Shown here: piece after piece, positions 31,432 to 40,499 of the stretch
How the letters are laid out: every line of letters starts with the position of its first letter
Position numbering within the stretch: position 1 is the stretch's first letter
From: Epilithonimonas hominis
GTDB taxonomy: Bacteria; Bacteroidota; Bacteroidia; Flavobacteriales; Weeksellaceae
Reading direction: 5' to 3'
DNA: 64,000 nucleotides
Assembly: GCF_003730015.1 (NCBI RefSeq)
Contig: NZ_RJTU01000065.1
Coordinates: forward strand, 1 to 64,000
The notes under the pieces: generated by a model
Seen by the model: the letters and a program-made list of their open reading frames with translations, nothing else
What the model was told of the DNA's origin: nothing
The model's database searches: none
Translations under genes and position numbers: made by a program

Positions 31432-32811
31432 ATGAAAGAATTTATACAAACACTAAAAAACATTTGGAGTCTGAAAGAGCTTAGAGATAAAATTATCTTG
31501 ACGCTCACTTTGGTCCTTGTGTATAGATTCGCATCTTATGTTTCTCTTCCTGCTATTAATATGGCAGAAGTAGGAAACTTACTACAGCATTACAAAAACC
31601 AAGGCGGGAACCAACAAGGAGCCGGCCTTTTGGGTTTATTGTCTTCTTTCACTGGTGGAGCATTTAGCCGAGCTTCCATTATGGCACTAGGAATTATGCC
31701 ATATATTTCTGCCTCTATTATCGTACAGCTGATGGGAATGGCTATTCCATATCTTCAGAAGTTGCAGAAAGACGGAGAAAGTGGGAGAAACACTTTGAAC
31801 CAAATAACAAGATGGTTAACAATTGGGGTTTGTCTTGTACAGGCACCATCTTATCTTACATCTGTAACTCAATATTTTTTGCCTTATTCGCAATTTCAGT
31901 CAGCATATTATATAGATCCAGCGTCCATTATGTTCTGGCTTCCAAGTATTGTGATCCTGGTAGCGGGATCCGTATTTGCAATGTGGCTTGGAGAAAAAAT
32001 TACAGATAAAGGTATTGGTAACGGTATTTCAATTCTGATCATGGTGGGTATCCTTGCGGACCTTCCTACAGCTTTTTACCAAGAAGTGCTTACACAGAAT
32101 GGTAAAGGAGGACTAGGAAGCATTATGATTCTAGTTGAGATCATATTCTGGTTATTGGTTGTATTGTTGGCAATTATTCTTTCTGTTGCAGTTAGAAAAA
32201 TTCCGATTCAATATGTTAGCAGAGCTCAGGCTAGAGGCGGAGTAAGCAGAAATCTGATGGAAGGAGCTAGACAATGGATTCCATTGAAAGTAAATGCCGC
32301 TGGAGTAATGCCGATCATCTTTGCTCAAGCGCTGATGTTCGTTCCAGGATTGCTTACTAAAGTAGATGAATCTAACACCTTTTTGGCGGGATTCAAAAAT
32401 GTATTCAGCTGGCAGTACAATGTATTGTTTGCATTATTGATTATAATTTTCTCATTTTTCTATACGGCGATTACCATTCCGGTGAATCAGATGGCTGATG
32501 ATCTCAAACGAAATGGTGGATTGATACCAAAGGTGAGACCAGGAAAAGAAACGGCTGATTATCTAGATGATATTTTATCTAAGATAACCTTGCCAGGTGC
32601 GATTTTTTTATCTATCTTTGCAGTCCTTCCGGCAATAGTGCACGGAGCGTTTGTTCAGACAGATAGATTTGCCCTGTTTTTCGGTGGTACATCGTTATTG
32701 ATTATGGTTGGAGTTATCTTAGATACCGTTCAACAAATCAATACATATCTGCTGAACCATCATTATGATGGGTTGATGCAATCTAAATTATCAAGATCAT
32801 CAAACTATTAA
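31432..32811 (+). CDS. secY: Protein translocase subunit SecY
   Basis: The central channel of the Sec translocon in the inner membrane, 459 residues with ten predicted membrane helices. The first helix follows KELRDKIILTLTLVLVYR. The signature GIGNGISILIMVGI (near residues 197-210) and the cytosolic loop SRAQARGGVSRN are present. It lies 10 bp after rplO and 8 bp before infA. The adk and map genes found here in some other phyla are absent. Confidence 0.99.
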   Translation: MKEFIQTLKNIWSLKELRDKIILTLTLVLVYRFASYVSLPAINMAEVGNLLQHYKNQGGNQQGAGLLGLLSSFTGGAFSRASIMALGIMPYISASIIVQLMGMAIPYLQKLQKDGESGRNTLNQITRWLTIGVCLVQAPSYLTSVTQYFLPYSQFQSAYYIDPASIMFWLPSIVILVAGSVFAMWLGEKITDKGIGNGISILIMVGILADLPTAFYQEVLTQNGKGGLGSIMILVEIIFWLLVVLLAIILSVAVRKIPIQYVSRAQARGGVSRNLMEGARQWIPLKVNAAGVMPIIFAQALMFVPGLLTKVDESNTFLAGFKNVFSWQYNVLFALLIIIFSFFYTAITIPVNQMADDLKRNGGLIPKVRPGKETADYLDDILSKITLPGAIFLSIFAVLPAIVHGAFVQTDRFALFFGGTSLLIMVGVILDTVQQINTYLLNHHYDGLMQSKLSRSSNY

Positions 32812-32819
32812 TAGGATAA

Positions 32820-33035
32820 ATGGCTAAACAGAAACATATAGAACAAGACGGTGTGATAACGGAAGCACTTTCCAACGCACAGTTCCGAGTAGAGCTAGAG
32901 AATGGGCATGTATTAATTGCCCATATTTCTGGTAAAATGAGAATGCATTATATAAAACTCTTACCTGGAGACAAGGTAAGACTCGAACTCTCTCCTTATG
33001 ACTTGACTAAAGGGAGAATAACTTTTAGATATTAA
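32820..33035 (+). CDS. infA: Translation initiation factor IF-1
   Basis: A 71-residue single OB-fold factor that blocks the A site during initiation. It begins [17 protein letters not shown] and ends with the family motif [16 protein letters not shown]. Confidence 0.99.
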   Translation: MAKQKHIEQDGVITEALSNAQFRVELENGHVLIAHISGKMRMHYIKLLPGDKVRLELSPYDLTKGRITFRY

Positions 33036-33045
33036 AAATAACAAA

Positions 33046-33162
33046 ATGAAGGTTAGAGCATCTATCAAAAAAAGAAGTGCTGATTGCAAAATTGTACGCA
33101 GAAAAGGTGTACTTTTCGTAATTAACAAGAAGAACCCTAAATTTAAACAAAGACAAGGTTAA
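33046..33162 (+). CDS. rpmJ: 50S ribosomal protein L36 (zinc-ligand-poor form)
   Basis: A 38-codon gene between infA and rpsM, with [17 protein letters not shown] at the start and KFKQRQG at the end. Of the four zinc ligands of canonical L36 (C11, C14, C27, H33) only C14 remains; the others are Ser, Asn and Phe. It is therefore a zinc-independent type, as I recall for many Bacteroidota. Confidence 0.97.
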   Translation: MKVRASIKKRSADCKIVRRKGVLFVINKKNPKFKQRQG

Positions 33163-33176
33163 GAACCGATTAAATT

Positions 33177-33554
33177 ATGGCGAGAATTTCAGGTATTGAT
33201 TTACCAAAGAACAAAAGAGGCGTTATTGGACTTACTTATATCTACGGTATCGGTAAGAGTACAGCTTCAGAAATTTTGAAAAACGCTGGAATCAGCGAAG
33301 ACAAGAAAGTCAACGAATGGAATGACGATGAATTGGCTGCAATCAGAACTTACATCACTGAAAACATCAAAGTAGAAGGTGAGCTTAGATCTGAAGTGCA
33401 ATTGAACATCAAGCGATTGATGGACATAGGATGCCAACGAGGAATACGTCACAGACTGGGATTACCTTTAAGAGGCCAAAGAACGAAAAACAATTCTAGA
33501 ACCCGTAAAGGAAAGAGAAAAACTGTTGCTAACAAGAAAAAGGCAAGTAAATAA
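33177..33554 (+). CDS. rpsM: 30S ribosomal protein S13
   Basis: A 125-residue 30S head protein. It has an H2TH region ([18 protein letters not shown]) and a basic tail with [14 protein letters not shown] that contacts tRNA. Confidence 0.99.
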   Translation: MARISGIDLPKNKRGVIGLTYIYGIGKSTASEILKNAGISEDKKVNEWNDDELAAIRTYITENIKVEGELRSEVQLNIKRLMDIGCQRGIRHRLGLPLRGQRTKNNSRTRKGKRKTVANKKKASK

Positions 33555-33569
33555 TCGTTAGAATTAATT

Positions 33570-33959
33570 ATGGCAAAACAAACTAAAGTTGTTAAAAAAA
33601 GAAAAGTAAAGGTTGAGGCTATTGGTGAAGCGCATATTCAGGCTTCGTTCAATAACATCATCATTTCTTTAACAAATAAAAACGGAGAGGTTATCTCTTG
33701 GGCATCTGCCGGTAAAATGGGTTTCAGAGGTTCTAAAAAGAATACTCCATTCGCAGCTCAAATGGCTGCAGAAAACTGTTCTCAGGTAGCTTTCGAAGCT
33801 GGTCTTAGAAGAGTTAAGGTGTTTGTAAAAGGTCCTGGAGCTGGTAGAGAATCTGCAATCAGAACACTACACAACTCAGGTATCGAAGTAAGCGAAATCG
33901 TTGACGTGACACCTATGCCACACAACGGATGTAGACCACCTAAAAGAAGAAGAGTATAA
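33570..33959 (+). CDS. rpsK: 30S ribosomal protein S11
   Basis: A 129-residue platform protein near the mRNA exit, with [20 protein letters not shown] and the invariant end [15 protein letters not shown]. Confidence 0.99.
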   Translation: MAKQTKVVKKRKVKVEAIGEAHIQASFNNIIISLTNKNGEVISWASAGKMGFRGSKKNTPFAAQMAAENCSQVAFEAGLRRVKVFVKGPGAGRESAIRTLHNSGIEVSEIVDVTPMPHNGCRPPKRRRV

Positions 33960-33985
33960 TCTTTTAATCCTCAAATCTTAAAACA

Positions 33986-34594
33986 ATGGCAAGATATATT
34001 GGACCTAAAACAAAAATTGCTAGAAAATTTGGTCAGGCAATTTACGGAGACGATAAAAACTTCGAGAAAAGAAAAAATCAACCACCAGGACAACACGGTC
34101 CTAACAAAAGAAGAGGTGCAAAAAAATCTGAATACGCTACTCAGCTGGCTGAAAAGCAAAAAGCTAAGTATACATATGGTATTTTAGAAAGACAATTTGC
34201 TAACCTTTTCGACAAAGCACACAGAAGCAAAGGAGTAACTGGTGAGGTTCTTCTTCAGCTTTGCGAATCAAGATTGGATAATGTAGTTTACAGATTAGGC
34301 TTTGCTAAAACAAGAGCTGCTGCTAGACAATTGGTTTCTCACAGACACATCACTGTGAACGGAGAGCTGGTAAACATTCCTTCTTATCTGCTGAAAGCTG
34401 GTGACGAGATTGCTGTAAGAGAAAAATCTAAATCTCTAGAAGTGATTTCTGATGCTTTGGCTTCAAAAGCAAATTATGAGTGGTTACAATTCAATGACGA
34501 GAAAAAAACTGGTACTTTCACAAGTGCGCCTGAGAGAATTCAGATTCCTGAAGACATCAAAGAACAGTTGATCGTCGAATTATACTCTAAATAA
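33986..34594 (+). CDS. rpsD: 30S ribosomal protein S4
   Basis: A 202-residue assembly initiator with [16 protein letters not shown], the [12 protein letters not shown] segment and a C-terminal S4 RNA-binding domain ([20 protein letters not shown]). The zinc cysteines of some S4 forms are absent. Confidence 0.99.
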   Translation: MARYIGPKTKIARKFGQAIYGDDKNFEKRKNQPPGQHGPNKRRGAKKSEYATQLAEKQKAKYTYGILERQFANLFDKAHRSKGVTGEVLLQLCESRLDNVVYRLGFAKTRAAARQLVSHRHITVNGELVNIPSYLLKAGDEIAVREKSKSLEVISDALASKANYEWLQFNDEKKTGTFTSAPERIQIPEDIKEQLIVELYSK

Positions 34595-34625
34595 TAATTT
34601 TTTCAAATTTTTGCTCAACCAGACT

Positions 34626-35621
34626 ATGGCAATTTTAACATTTATAAAACCCGATAAAGTAATCCTGTTAAACTCGACAGATTTTAAAGGACAATTCGAA
34701 TTCAGACCTTTAGAACCAGGTTTCGGGCTTACAATCGGTAATGCATTGAGAAGAGTTTTACTTTCTTCTCTGGAAGGATATGCTATTTCATCTATCAAAA
34801 TAGAAGGCGTAGAGCACGAATTTTCAACTATACCGGGAGTGATTGAAGATGTTACTGAAATCATTCTTAATCTTAAACAGCTTCGTCTTAAAGCTAAAAC
34901 TGAAAATCCAGGAAACGAGCAGGTAACTGCAAAAGTATCCGGAAAAGATGTTGTGACTGCTGGTGATCTTGGAGGTTCTATCGTGAACTTCGAAGTTCTT
35001 AACCCAGAATTAGTAATCGCAACTTTGGCTAAAGATGTAACGTTTGAAATTACTTTCAACATTGAAAAAGGAAGAGGATATGTTCCGAGCGATCAGAACA
35101 AATCAAACAATGCTCCTGTTGGGACTATTGCTATTGATTCTATCTTTACTCCGATAAAAAAAGTACAGTACAGTATAGAAAATTACCGTGTAGAGCAAAA
35201 AACAGACTACGAAAAACTAGTATTGGATATCGAAACTGATGGGTCAATTACACCTCAGAATGCTTTAACAGAAGCTTCTAAAATCTTGATCTATCACTTT
35301 ATGTTGTTCTCTGATGAAAGAATCACTCTTGAAACAGAGGCTGTGAAGGCTTCCATTCAATACGACGAAGAAACACTTCATACAAGACAATTACTTAAGT
35401 CGAAATTGGCAGATATGGATCTATCTGTAAGAGCCCTTAACTGTCTGAAAGCTGCTGAAGTAGAAACACTTGGTGAGTTAGTTTCTTTTAGTAAGTCTGA
35501 TTTGATGAAATTCAGAAATTTTGGTAAAAAATCTTTAACAGAACTTGAAGAATTGGTTCACTCAAAAGGACTAAATTTCGGGTTTGATGTTGCAAAATAT
35601 AAGTTAGACGCTGATAAATAA
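34626..35621 (+). CDS. rpoA: DNA-directed RNA polymerase subunit alpha
   Basis: A 331-residue scaffold subunit that dimerises for polymerase assembly and contacts activators. The N-domain has [20 protein letters not shown], and the alpha-CTD helix-hairpin-helix segment ([19 protein letters not shown] then [14 protein letters not shown]) ends the protein. A TTG at 34611 would add five residues (LNQT-type), but the ATG at 34626 gives the family-typical [12 protein letters not shown] start. Confidence 0.99.
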   Translation: MAILTFIKPDKVILLNSTDFKGQFEFRPLEPGFGLTIGNALRRVLLSSLEGYAISSIKIEGVEHEFSTIPGVIEDVTEIILNLKQLRLKAKTENPGNEQVTAKVSGKDVVTAGDLGGSIVNFEVLNPELVIATLAKDVTFEITFNIEKGRGYVPSDQNKSNNAPVGTIAIDSIFTPIKKVQYSIENYRVEQKTDYEKLVLDIETDGSITPQNALTEASKILIYHFMLFSDERITLETEAVKASIQYDEETLHTRQLLKSKLADMDLSVRALNCLKAAEVETLGELVSFSKSDLMKFRNFGKKSLTELEELVHSKGLNFGFDVAKYKLDADK

Positions 35622-35629
35622 TCCTCAAA

Positions 35630-36145
35630 ATGAGACACGGAAAAAAGATAAATCACTTAGGTAGAACTGCACCACACAGAAAAGCAATGCTTTCTAATAT
35701 GGCTTGTTCCCTAATTGAACATAAAAGAATCAACACTACTGTTGCTAAAGCGAAAGCTTTAAGAGTTTACGTGGAACCAATCCTGACGAAAGCTAAAGAA
35801 GATACAACGCACAATAGAAGAATCGTTTTCTCTTACTTGCAAAGTAAAGAAGCGGTTACTGAATTGTTCAGAACTGTAGCTCCTAAAATCGCTGAAAGAA
35901 ATGGTGGTTACACAAGAATCATCAAGACTGGTTTCAGACCTGGTGATGCTGCCGATACTGCATTAATCGAGTTGGTAGATTTCAACGATATCTACAATCC
36001 AAACGAAGCAGAGAAGAAAACAACAAGAAGAAGCAGAAGATCTACTGCAAAGAAAGAAACTGCTCCTGTTGCTGAAACTTCTGAAGCTAAAGTGGAAGAA
36101 ACTCCTGCTGCAGAAACTTCTACAGAAGAAAAAACTGAAGAATAA
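35630..36145 (+). CDS. rplQ: 50S ribosomal protein L17
   Basis: A 171-residue exit-site protein. The conserved [20 protein letters not shown] core ends near residue 130. An acidic/alanine-rich tail with repeated Ala/Glu/Thr units follows, making it much longer than the approximately 127-residue E. coli protein; such tails are common in Bacteroidota. It is the last gene of the supercluster. Confidence 0.98.
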   Translation: MRHGKKINHLGRTAPHRKAMLSNMACSLIEHKRINTTVAKAKALRVYVEPILTKAKEDTTHNRRIVFSYLQSKEAVTELFRTVAPKIAERNGGYTRIIKTGFRPGDAADTALIELVDFNDIYNPNEAEKKTTRRSRRSTAKKETAPVAETSEAKVEETPAAETSTEEKTEE

Positions 36146-36167
36146 TATTTTCCAGTTTTTCAATATA

Positions 36168-36200
36168 AAACCATCTCGAAAGAGATGGTTTTTTTGTTTT
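36168..36200 (+). terminator. Terminator of the ribosomal supercluster
   Basis: A perfect 10-bp stem, AAACCATCTC / GAGATGGTTT, around a GAAA tetraloop (36178-36181) is followed by a long T-rich run. A textbook intrinsic terminator. Confidence 0.93.
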
Positions 36201-36253
36201 TTTTAATAATTAAAACGATTATTTTAGCGTTCTAAATTGTGTCAATAGCGTTT

Positions 36254-37375
36254 ATGAATATTTATAAAAAAACACAGGCTTTATTTTTTATTATATACAG
36301 TCTGTTTATGTTTTCTCAACCCAGTATTCCGGTTTATACATTACCCAGAATCAAGTCCAACATTACACTTCCTGTTTCGCTTCCTGTCTCGGAGATCAAT
36401 AATCTTATCAATCAATCGGTGAAAGGCGTTTTGTATGAGGATCAATCTTATACGGATAATAACAATGACCAGTTCAAAGTCAGAGTGGAAAAGCCGGGTA
36501 ATATAGCCATAAAATCGTTGAGCAATAACAGACTGATGATTTCTGTACCGCTAAAGATCTGGGCAGAAAAGGGCTATGGAACGCTGGGTTATTATATGTA
36601 TCAGGATACTAATTTCAATCTGATTATGAATTTTATAACCAGTCTCGCTGCAACACCTGACTGGAAACTGAACACGAAGACCACCACTGCCGGATTTGTA
36701 TGGACACAGAAACCTGTCTTAGATTATGGTAAAGTCAAAATCCCGATTGCCTCTTTTATAGAGTCAACCTTGAAAGAGCAGCAGGGGAAGTTTACAACCA
36801 TTATTGATCAGCAGATTAAAACAAAATTCAATCTTCAGCCTTATCTGGTGATGGCCTGGAATCAATTTTCAAAACCAATCAATGTGTCGGAAGAATATAA
36901 TACTTGGCTGAAAATCACGCCTCAAAATACTTATATGACACCGCTTCAGGTTTTTCAGGATAAAATCAAAACGACAATTGGGATTGATTTGTATTCGGAA
37001 ACTTTTGTGGGACAAGTTCCGTTGGCGACAAGAGATGTCAATACTGTTCCTAATTTTATATTGAATCCGAATCTTCAGAATGTTTTTAATCTGCAAACCA
37101 CTGCCAACATCAGTTTCGATGAAGCAACAAGGCTCGCAAAGCAACAATTCCAGGATAAAGAATTTCCAATGAGCAGTGAGGAGAAAAAGGTAAAAATTAC
37201 GGATATCTCTGTTTATCAGGAAAAAGAAAATATTGTGATTGAAGCGCATACAACTGGCGAGGTTAACGGAACGGCTTTCATCAAAGGTAAACCCTATTAC
37301 AGTGCGGAAGAGCACAAGATAAAGCTAAATGTCACAGACTTCAATCTGAAAACTAAAAACTTTTTCCAAAATTAA
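36254..37375 (+). CDS. DUF4403-like exported protein
   Basis: About 373 residues from the ATG at 36254 (a GTG at 36239 also fits the frame). The signal segment is KKTQALFFIIYSLFMFSQ. It is followed by the beta-rich architecture I associate with DUF4403 (ITLPVSLPVSEINNLINQS at the start, SNNRLMISVPLKIWAEKGYG, WKLNTKTTTAGFVWTQKP). The end, VTDFNLKTKNFFQN, stops where I recall the family continuing for several tens of residues, so the C-terminus may be shortened. The function is unknown; lipid-binding folds have been suggested for related domains. Confidence 0.72.
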   Translation: MNIYKKTQALFFIIYSLFMFSQPSIPVYTLPRIKSNITLPVSLPVSEINNLINQSVKGVLYEDQSYTDNNNDQFKVRVEKPGNIAIKSLSNNRLMISVPLKIWAEKGYGTLGYYMYQDTNFNLIMNFITSLAATPDWKLNTKTTTAGFVWTQKPVLDYGKVKIPIASFIESTLKEQQGKFTTIIDQQIKTKFNLQPYLVMAWNQFSKPINVSEEYNTWLKITPQNTYMTPLQVFQDKIKTTIGIDLYSETFVGQVPLATRDVNTVPNFILNPNLQNVFNLQTTANISFDEATRLAKQQFQDKEFPMSSEEKKVKITDISVYQEKENIVIEAHTTGEVNGTAFIKGKPYYSAEEHKIKLNVTDFNLKTKNFFQN

Positions 37376-37405
37376 TTCAGAAGCTTTTTATTTTAAGTTG
37401 GAATA

Positions 37406-38113
37406 TTAATATTTTATAGCCGTTTCAAGAGATAATTCCATCATTGTTCTCAGTGCTTTTTCTCTTTGATCGGCAGAGATTTGCTCTTGAGTTGGAATGA
37501 TGTCAGAAACGGTTAAGATCGTAGCCGCATTTTTACCAAGATGTTTGGCATTCGCAAAAAGCGCAAACGCTTCCATTTCCACTGCAGGACAATTGTGTCT
37601 CAATGCGATTTCCGGAACAGCAGGGTCTTTTCTGTAGAAGATGTCGCTGGAGTGGATGTTGGTTGCTTTAGCTTCCAGACCTAATTCTTTCGCTGTTTCA
37701 TTGATTTTATCAAAAGCATTTCCCTGGTTAGAAATGGCATCTTCTTCAATTCCCCAGGCAAATTTGGCGTAAGTACTTTCACTAGCCGCATTTTCTACAT
37801 TCAGGATGTCGAATAATTTCAAATCTGTAGAGTAAGCTCCACAAGTTCCGATTCTGATGATCGTCTCAACCTCATACTCAGTAAACAATTCGAAAGAATA
37901 GATTCCGATACTTGGAAATCCCATTCCGCTCGCACCAACAGTGATCTCTTTACCTTTATAGTTTCCTGTGTAGAAATAGATGTTTCTTGTCTGACTGACC
38001 AATTTGGCGTCGGTCAAAAAGTTATCAGCAATATATTTTGCTCTAAGTGGATCGCCGGGCATCAAAACCGTCTTTGCGATTTCTCCTTTTTTAGCACTAA
38101 TGTGAACACTCAT
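37406..38113 (-). CDS. deoD: Purine nucleoside phosphorylase, DeoD type
   Basis: Phosphorolysis of purine (deoxy)nucleosides for salvage. 235 residues from the ATG at 38113; the longer open frame to 38218 is not conserved-looking. Family motifs: phosphate site MPGDPLRAKYIADNF near residue 18, GMGFPSIGIYSFEL, IIRIGTCGAYS and the ribose-binding glutamates in VEMEAFALFANAK, followed by VSDIIP. The length fits the hexameric DeoD class (about 235-239). Confidence 0.94.
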   Translation of the reverse strand: MSVHISAKKGEIAKTVLMPGDPLRAKYIADNFLTDAKLVSQTRNIYFYTGNYKGKEITVGASGMGFPSIGIYSFELFTEYEVETIIRIGTCGAYSTDLKLFDILNVENAASESTYAKFAWGIEEDAISNQGNAFDKINETAKELGLEAKATNIHSSDIFYRKDPAVPEIALRHNCPAVEMEAFALFANAKHLGKNAATILTVSDIIPTQEQISADQREKALRTMMELSLETAIKY

Positions 38114-38288
38114 TTTTATAAATTTTTTTAAGACCGTGAATATAAAATTTATAATCCGATTACTGAAATTGATTCTTAAAATAAAATCAATTAATTCGCA
38201 GAACAACACTTGTGACAAGTTTCAAAACGATCTTTTTTCGCAAAAAAGTAAAAATCAAGATGATCAAGAATCGATATTATGAAAATAA

Positions 38289-38317
38289 AAAACACTCTTC
38301 GTTTGAAGAGTGTTTTT
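38289..38317 (-). terminator. Terminator after tmRNA
   Basis: ACACTCTTC / GAAGAGTGT with a GTTT-type loop, flanked by A and T runs, lies immediately 3' of the tmRNA on the minus strand. Confidence 0.88.
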
Positions 38318-38318
38318 G

Positions 38319-38718
38319 TGGAGTTGGAGGGATTCGAACCCTCGTCCAAACAAGCAATACGCAAGCTTTCTACATGCTTATTTTGCTATTGGTTTTCGGG
38401 ATTAGGCAGAGAGCAAACACCCAACCTAAACCTTAGCTTCTAAAATTTTCGAGTCTTGGCCGAAGCTTCCAAAACCTTATTTCCGCATTCCTATGCCTCA
38501 GAATCAAACGCCGCAGAACAGAGCATTTGTGAGACATCTTGCTTCCTTACTAAAATCTTCGGGAAAGCGCTTGAAACCTACTAAACTTCGGATTAAGCTG
38601 CAAGAGCGAACTCTTCGTTGCCAGTTAAAATGTTGTAGCAAGGGATTTAAGAGATCGCGCTACGGTTCTCTGCATGCTTACTTACCCATTGGTCTTGCTG
38701 TCGAAACCAGTCAACCCC
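38319..38718 (-). ncRNA. ssrA: Transfer-messenger RNA (tmRNA)
   Basis: A 400-nt RNA that rescues stalled ribosomes and tags truncated proteins. The 5' end reads GGGGTTGACTGGTTTCGACA (from 38718) and the 3' end has GGTTCGAATCCCTCC then CAACTCC plus discriminator A at 38319. The 7-bp acceptor stem includes G3-U70, the alanine identity pair; CCA is not encoded. The tag frame on the minus strand, 38622-38593, encodes GNEEFALAA then TAA, a good fit to the G...ALAA tags recalled for Bacteroidota. The promoter and terminator are adjacent. Confidence 0.96.
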
Positions 38719-38735
38719 ATTTTGAAATAAGACTA

Positions 38736-38743
38736 CAAATTTA
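38736..38743 (-). promoter_or_regulatory. -7 promoter element of tmRNA
   Basis: The minus strand reads TAAATTTG, matching TAnnTTTG, with a GTTG 20 bp upstream near the -33 position. Transcription would start about 10 nt before the mature 5' end, consistent with RNase P trimming. Confidence 0.65.
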
Positions 38744-38759
38744 CAAATAAAACCATCAA

Positions 38760-39284
38760 CTAACAACTATTAACCAAAAACTAAATTTGAGCGTATCCCT
38801 CGCCAAGCTTATACATACGCTCGGATCGTAATGTCCGCTGCAAACCTAACGAAGTGGTCGGCGAAGCCAATCTTTTTTGTATCTCCATTTGTCATCCTGA
38901 GGCTTTTTTAGCCCAAGCAAAAAGGATTTCCGCTATCATCCCTCACGCGCAGCGGTAAAAACAAGAATTTTCAACGATTTAAAATTTTCCCTTCAAACAA
39001 ACTAGCCACAGAGAAATCAGCAAAATCTCCGAAATCTGCGAGCAATAAAAATCGCTGAACAAAGCGCCTTTTAGAACCTAAAAATATTTCGTTAATTAAA
39101 AATCTTTGCGCCCTTTGCGTTTAAAATATCGACAACGCAAAAAAATCTCAAAATATATTTAACAAAACCAAAACCCCAAATTCTAAAAAAATCACAAAAC
39201 AGGTTAAAGTCGGTTAAACTATCCATCAAAAAAATCTCTTTTATCTTATTGATATACAATAGAGCTAATTTTGTCAAGAAACTT
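38760..39284. repeat. Intergenic stretch of degenerate repeat fragments
   Basis: No gene is supported here. It contains a TGTCATCCTGAG...AAAGGATTTC unit (38891-38930), a TCTTTGCGCCCTTTGCGTTT stretch (about 39101-39121) and AATCTCCGAAATCTGCGAG (about 39024-39042). These are motifs I recall as dispersed intergenic sequences in flavobacterial genomes. A -7-like TAATTTTG at 39266-39273 probably drives the next gene. Confidence 0.4.
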
Positions 39285-40127
39285 ATGGCTATGAAATTAA
39301 AATTACTCTCGCTTCTCATACTTCTTTGTTCGATAAAGATTTTCGCGCAATCCGATTATATTTTAGGAAATGTTGCCAATGACAGCGGAGACAAGCTACC
39401 TTTGGCAAGCATCCATAACCTGCGAACAGATCAAATAGTGACGTCTGATAAGATGGGGAATTTTGCTATTGCGGCAAAACCTACCGACGAACTTAGAATT
39501 GTAAGACAAGGCTATGAAAGAAAAGTCGTTTCATTAACCTCAGAGAGTTTTTCAAAAAGTCTTGACGTTCAGCTAGTCACCATTCCTATAGAAATAGAAG
39601 AAGTAACGCTGGCGTTCAAACCAACCGGAATTCTCAAAAAAGACATTGCCAGACTCAATCCTCCTGCAAAAGTGACCGCACTCAATATGGCAATGAACAA
39701 TTATATGCGAACGCCAATGAACGAAGTTCACCCAACAGCCAAAATACCATCGGCTTTTGCGCCACGCAATCCAGGGGAAGGACAGATGAATTTATTTTCC
39801 ATCGGTTCTGGAGGTGGTGGGTTTTTAGGCGCAGTTGCTGGTTTGGTGACAAAAGCAGGAACATCTCCCAAGACAACCGCCAATTATGCTGAAAAGCAAG
39901 AGTTTTACAAACGTGTAAAAGCAGCCATAGATTTGGAGTATTATACAAAATACGGTTTAGACGAATATGATTTCGATATCTTCCTCGCTTATGCTGATGA
40001 ACAAAAAAGTCTATCCAAAAATTACAGAAACAATTTTAACAAAGCTGCAATAGAATTCAGTCTCAAAGAAGTTTTTTCAGAATATCTCAAAACTCATAAT
40101 TTTTCCAAGAAAGTTTCCGAAGGTTAA
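39285..40127 (+). CDS. Exported carboxypeptidase-regulatory-like domain protein
   Basis: About 280 residues; ATGs at 39285 or 39291 (a longer frame begins at TTG 39249). The signal peptide is KLKLLSLLILLCSIKIFAQ. A CarboxypepD_reg-like beta sandwich follows (ILGNVANDSGDKLPLASI, then MGNFAIAAKPTDELRIVRQG). The rest contains a glycine-rich hydrophobic patch (SIGSGGGGFLGAVAGLV) and a charged helical end. Such proteins sit at the cell envelope in Bacteroidota; no partner receptor gene adjoins it and its role is unknown. Confidence 0.75.
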   Translation: MAMKLKLLSLLILLCSIKIFAQSDYILGNVANDSGDKLPLASIHNLRTDQIVTSDKMGNFAIAAKPTDELRIVRQGYERKVVSLTSESFSKSLDVQLVTIPIEIEEVTLAFKPTGILKKDIARLNPPAKVTALNMAMNNYMRTPMNEVHPTAKIPSAFAPRNPGEGQMNLFSIGSGGGGFLGAVAGLVTKAGTSPKTTANYAEKQEFYKRVKAAIDLEYYTKYGLDEYDFDIFLAYADEQKSLSKNYRNNFNKAAIEFSLKEVFSEYLKTHNFSKKVSEG

Positions 40128-40366
40128 AAATTTTAATCAAATTGCTTATTCTGGAAATCACAAACATATCATCGTGTTTTGTTGTTCAGTTTCTAATCCC
40201 CTGTCATAAGTGATTTTCATCACTCTGTTTAATGGTTATTGACGTTCTAGGCACTTCTGTCAAACCTCATTCGCTTGTAGAAAGCCTATGGAAAGCACTT
40301 TTAACATAATGTGGAAAACTTTTACAGATGATTGTCAGTTTTTTGACATTTTTGGATGCTCACCAC

Positions 40367-40397
40367 TTTCATTTAAAGCTTTCAATTTCTATTTTTG
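40367..40397 (+). promoter_or_regulatory. Promoter of the ribonucleotide reductase genes
   Basis: TTTC (40367-40370, one mismatch to TTTG), a 19-bp spacer and TATTTTTG (40390-40397). The 372-bp gap upstream of nrdB otherwise holds no gene. A sequence with an exact core CAATATATT at 40463-40471 resembles an NrdR box, but lies downstream of the predicted start site. Confidence 0.55.
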
Positions 40398-40499
40398 TAT
40401 GAACGCTTCGGAAGGAAAAAAGAAAACAGTGTTTTCAGACTATCGGCATCCGGAAATTTTCACAATATATTATTAAACAACAGATTAAAGACCAAGATT

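Noticed and set aside
34611-34625. TTG start for rpoA
   Set aside because: The added residues are not family-like. The ATG at 34626 gives the conserved MAILTF start.
38114-38218. Longer N-terminus for purine nucleoside phosphorylase
   Set aside because: The 35 extra residues look non-coding (AT-rich). DeoD-type proteins begin at the MSVHISAKKGEIAK segment encoded from 38113.
38321-38345. tRNA-like TPsiC arm (GGTTCGAATCC on the minus strand)
   Set aside because: No D-loop or anticodon arm lies at tRNA distance. The pairing partner is 400 nt away, so it is the tRNA-like domain of tmRNA.
38212-38436. Plus-strand open frame overlapping tmRNA
   Set aside because: It is antisense to the 3' part of ssrA and its terminator. 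The RNA structure accounts for the conservation.
40395-40499. Longer N-terminus for the ribonucleotide reductase beta subunit
   Set aside because: The upstream codons overlap the predicted promoter and transcription start. The family start is at 40500.
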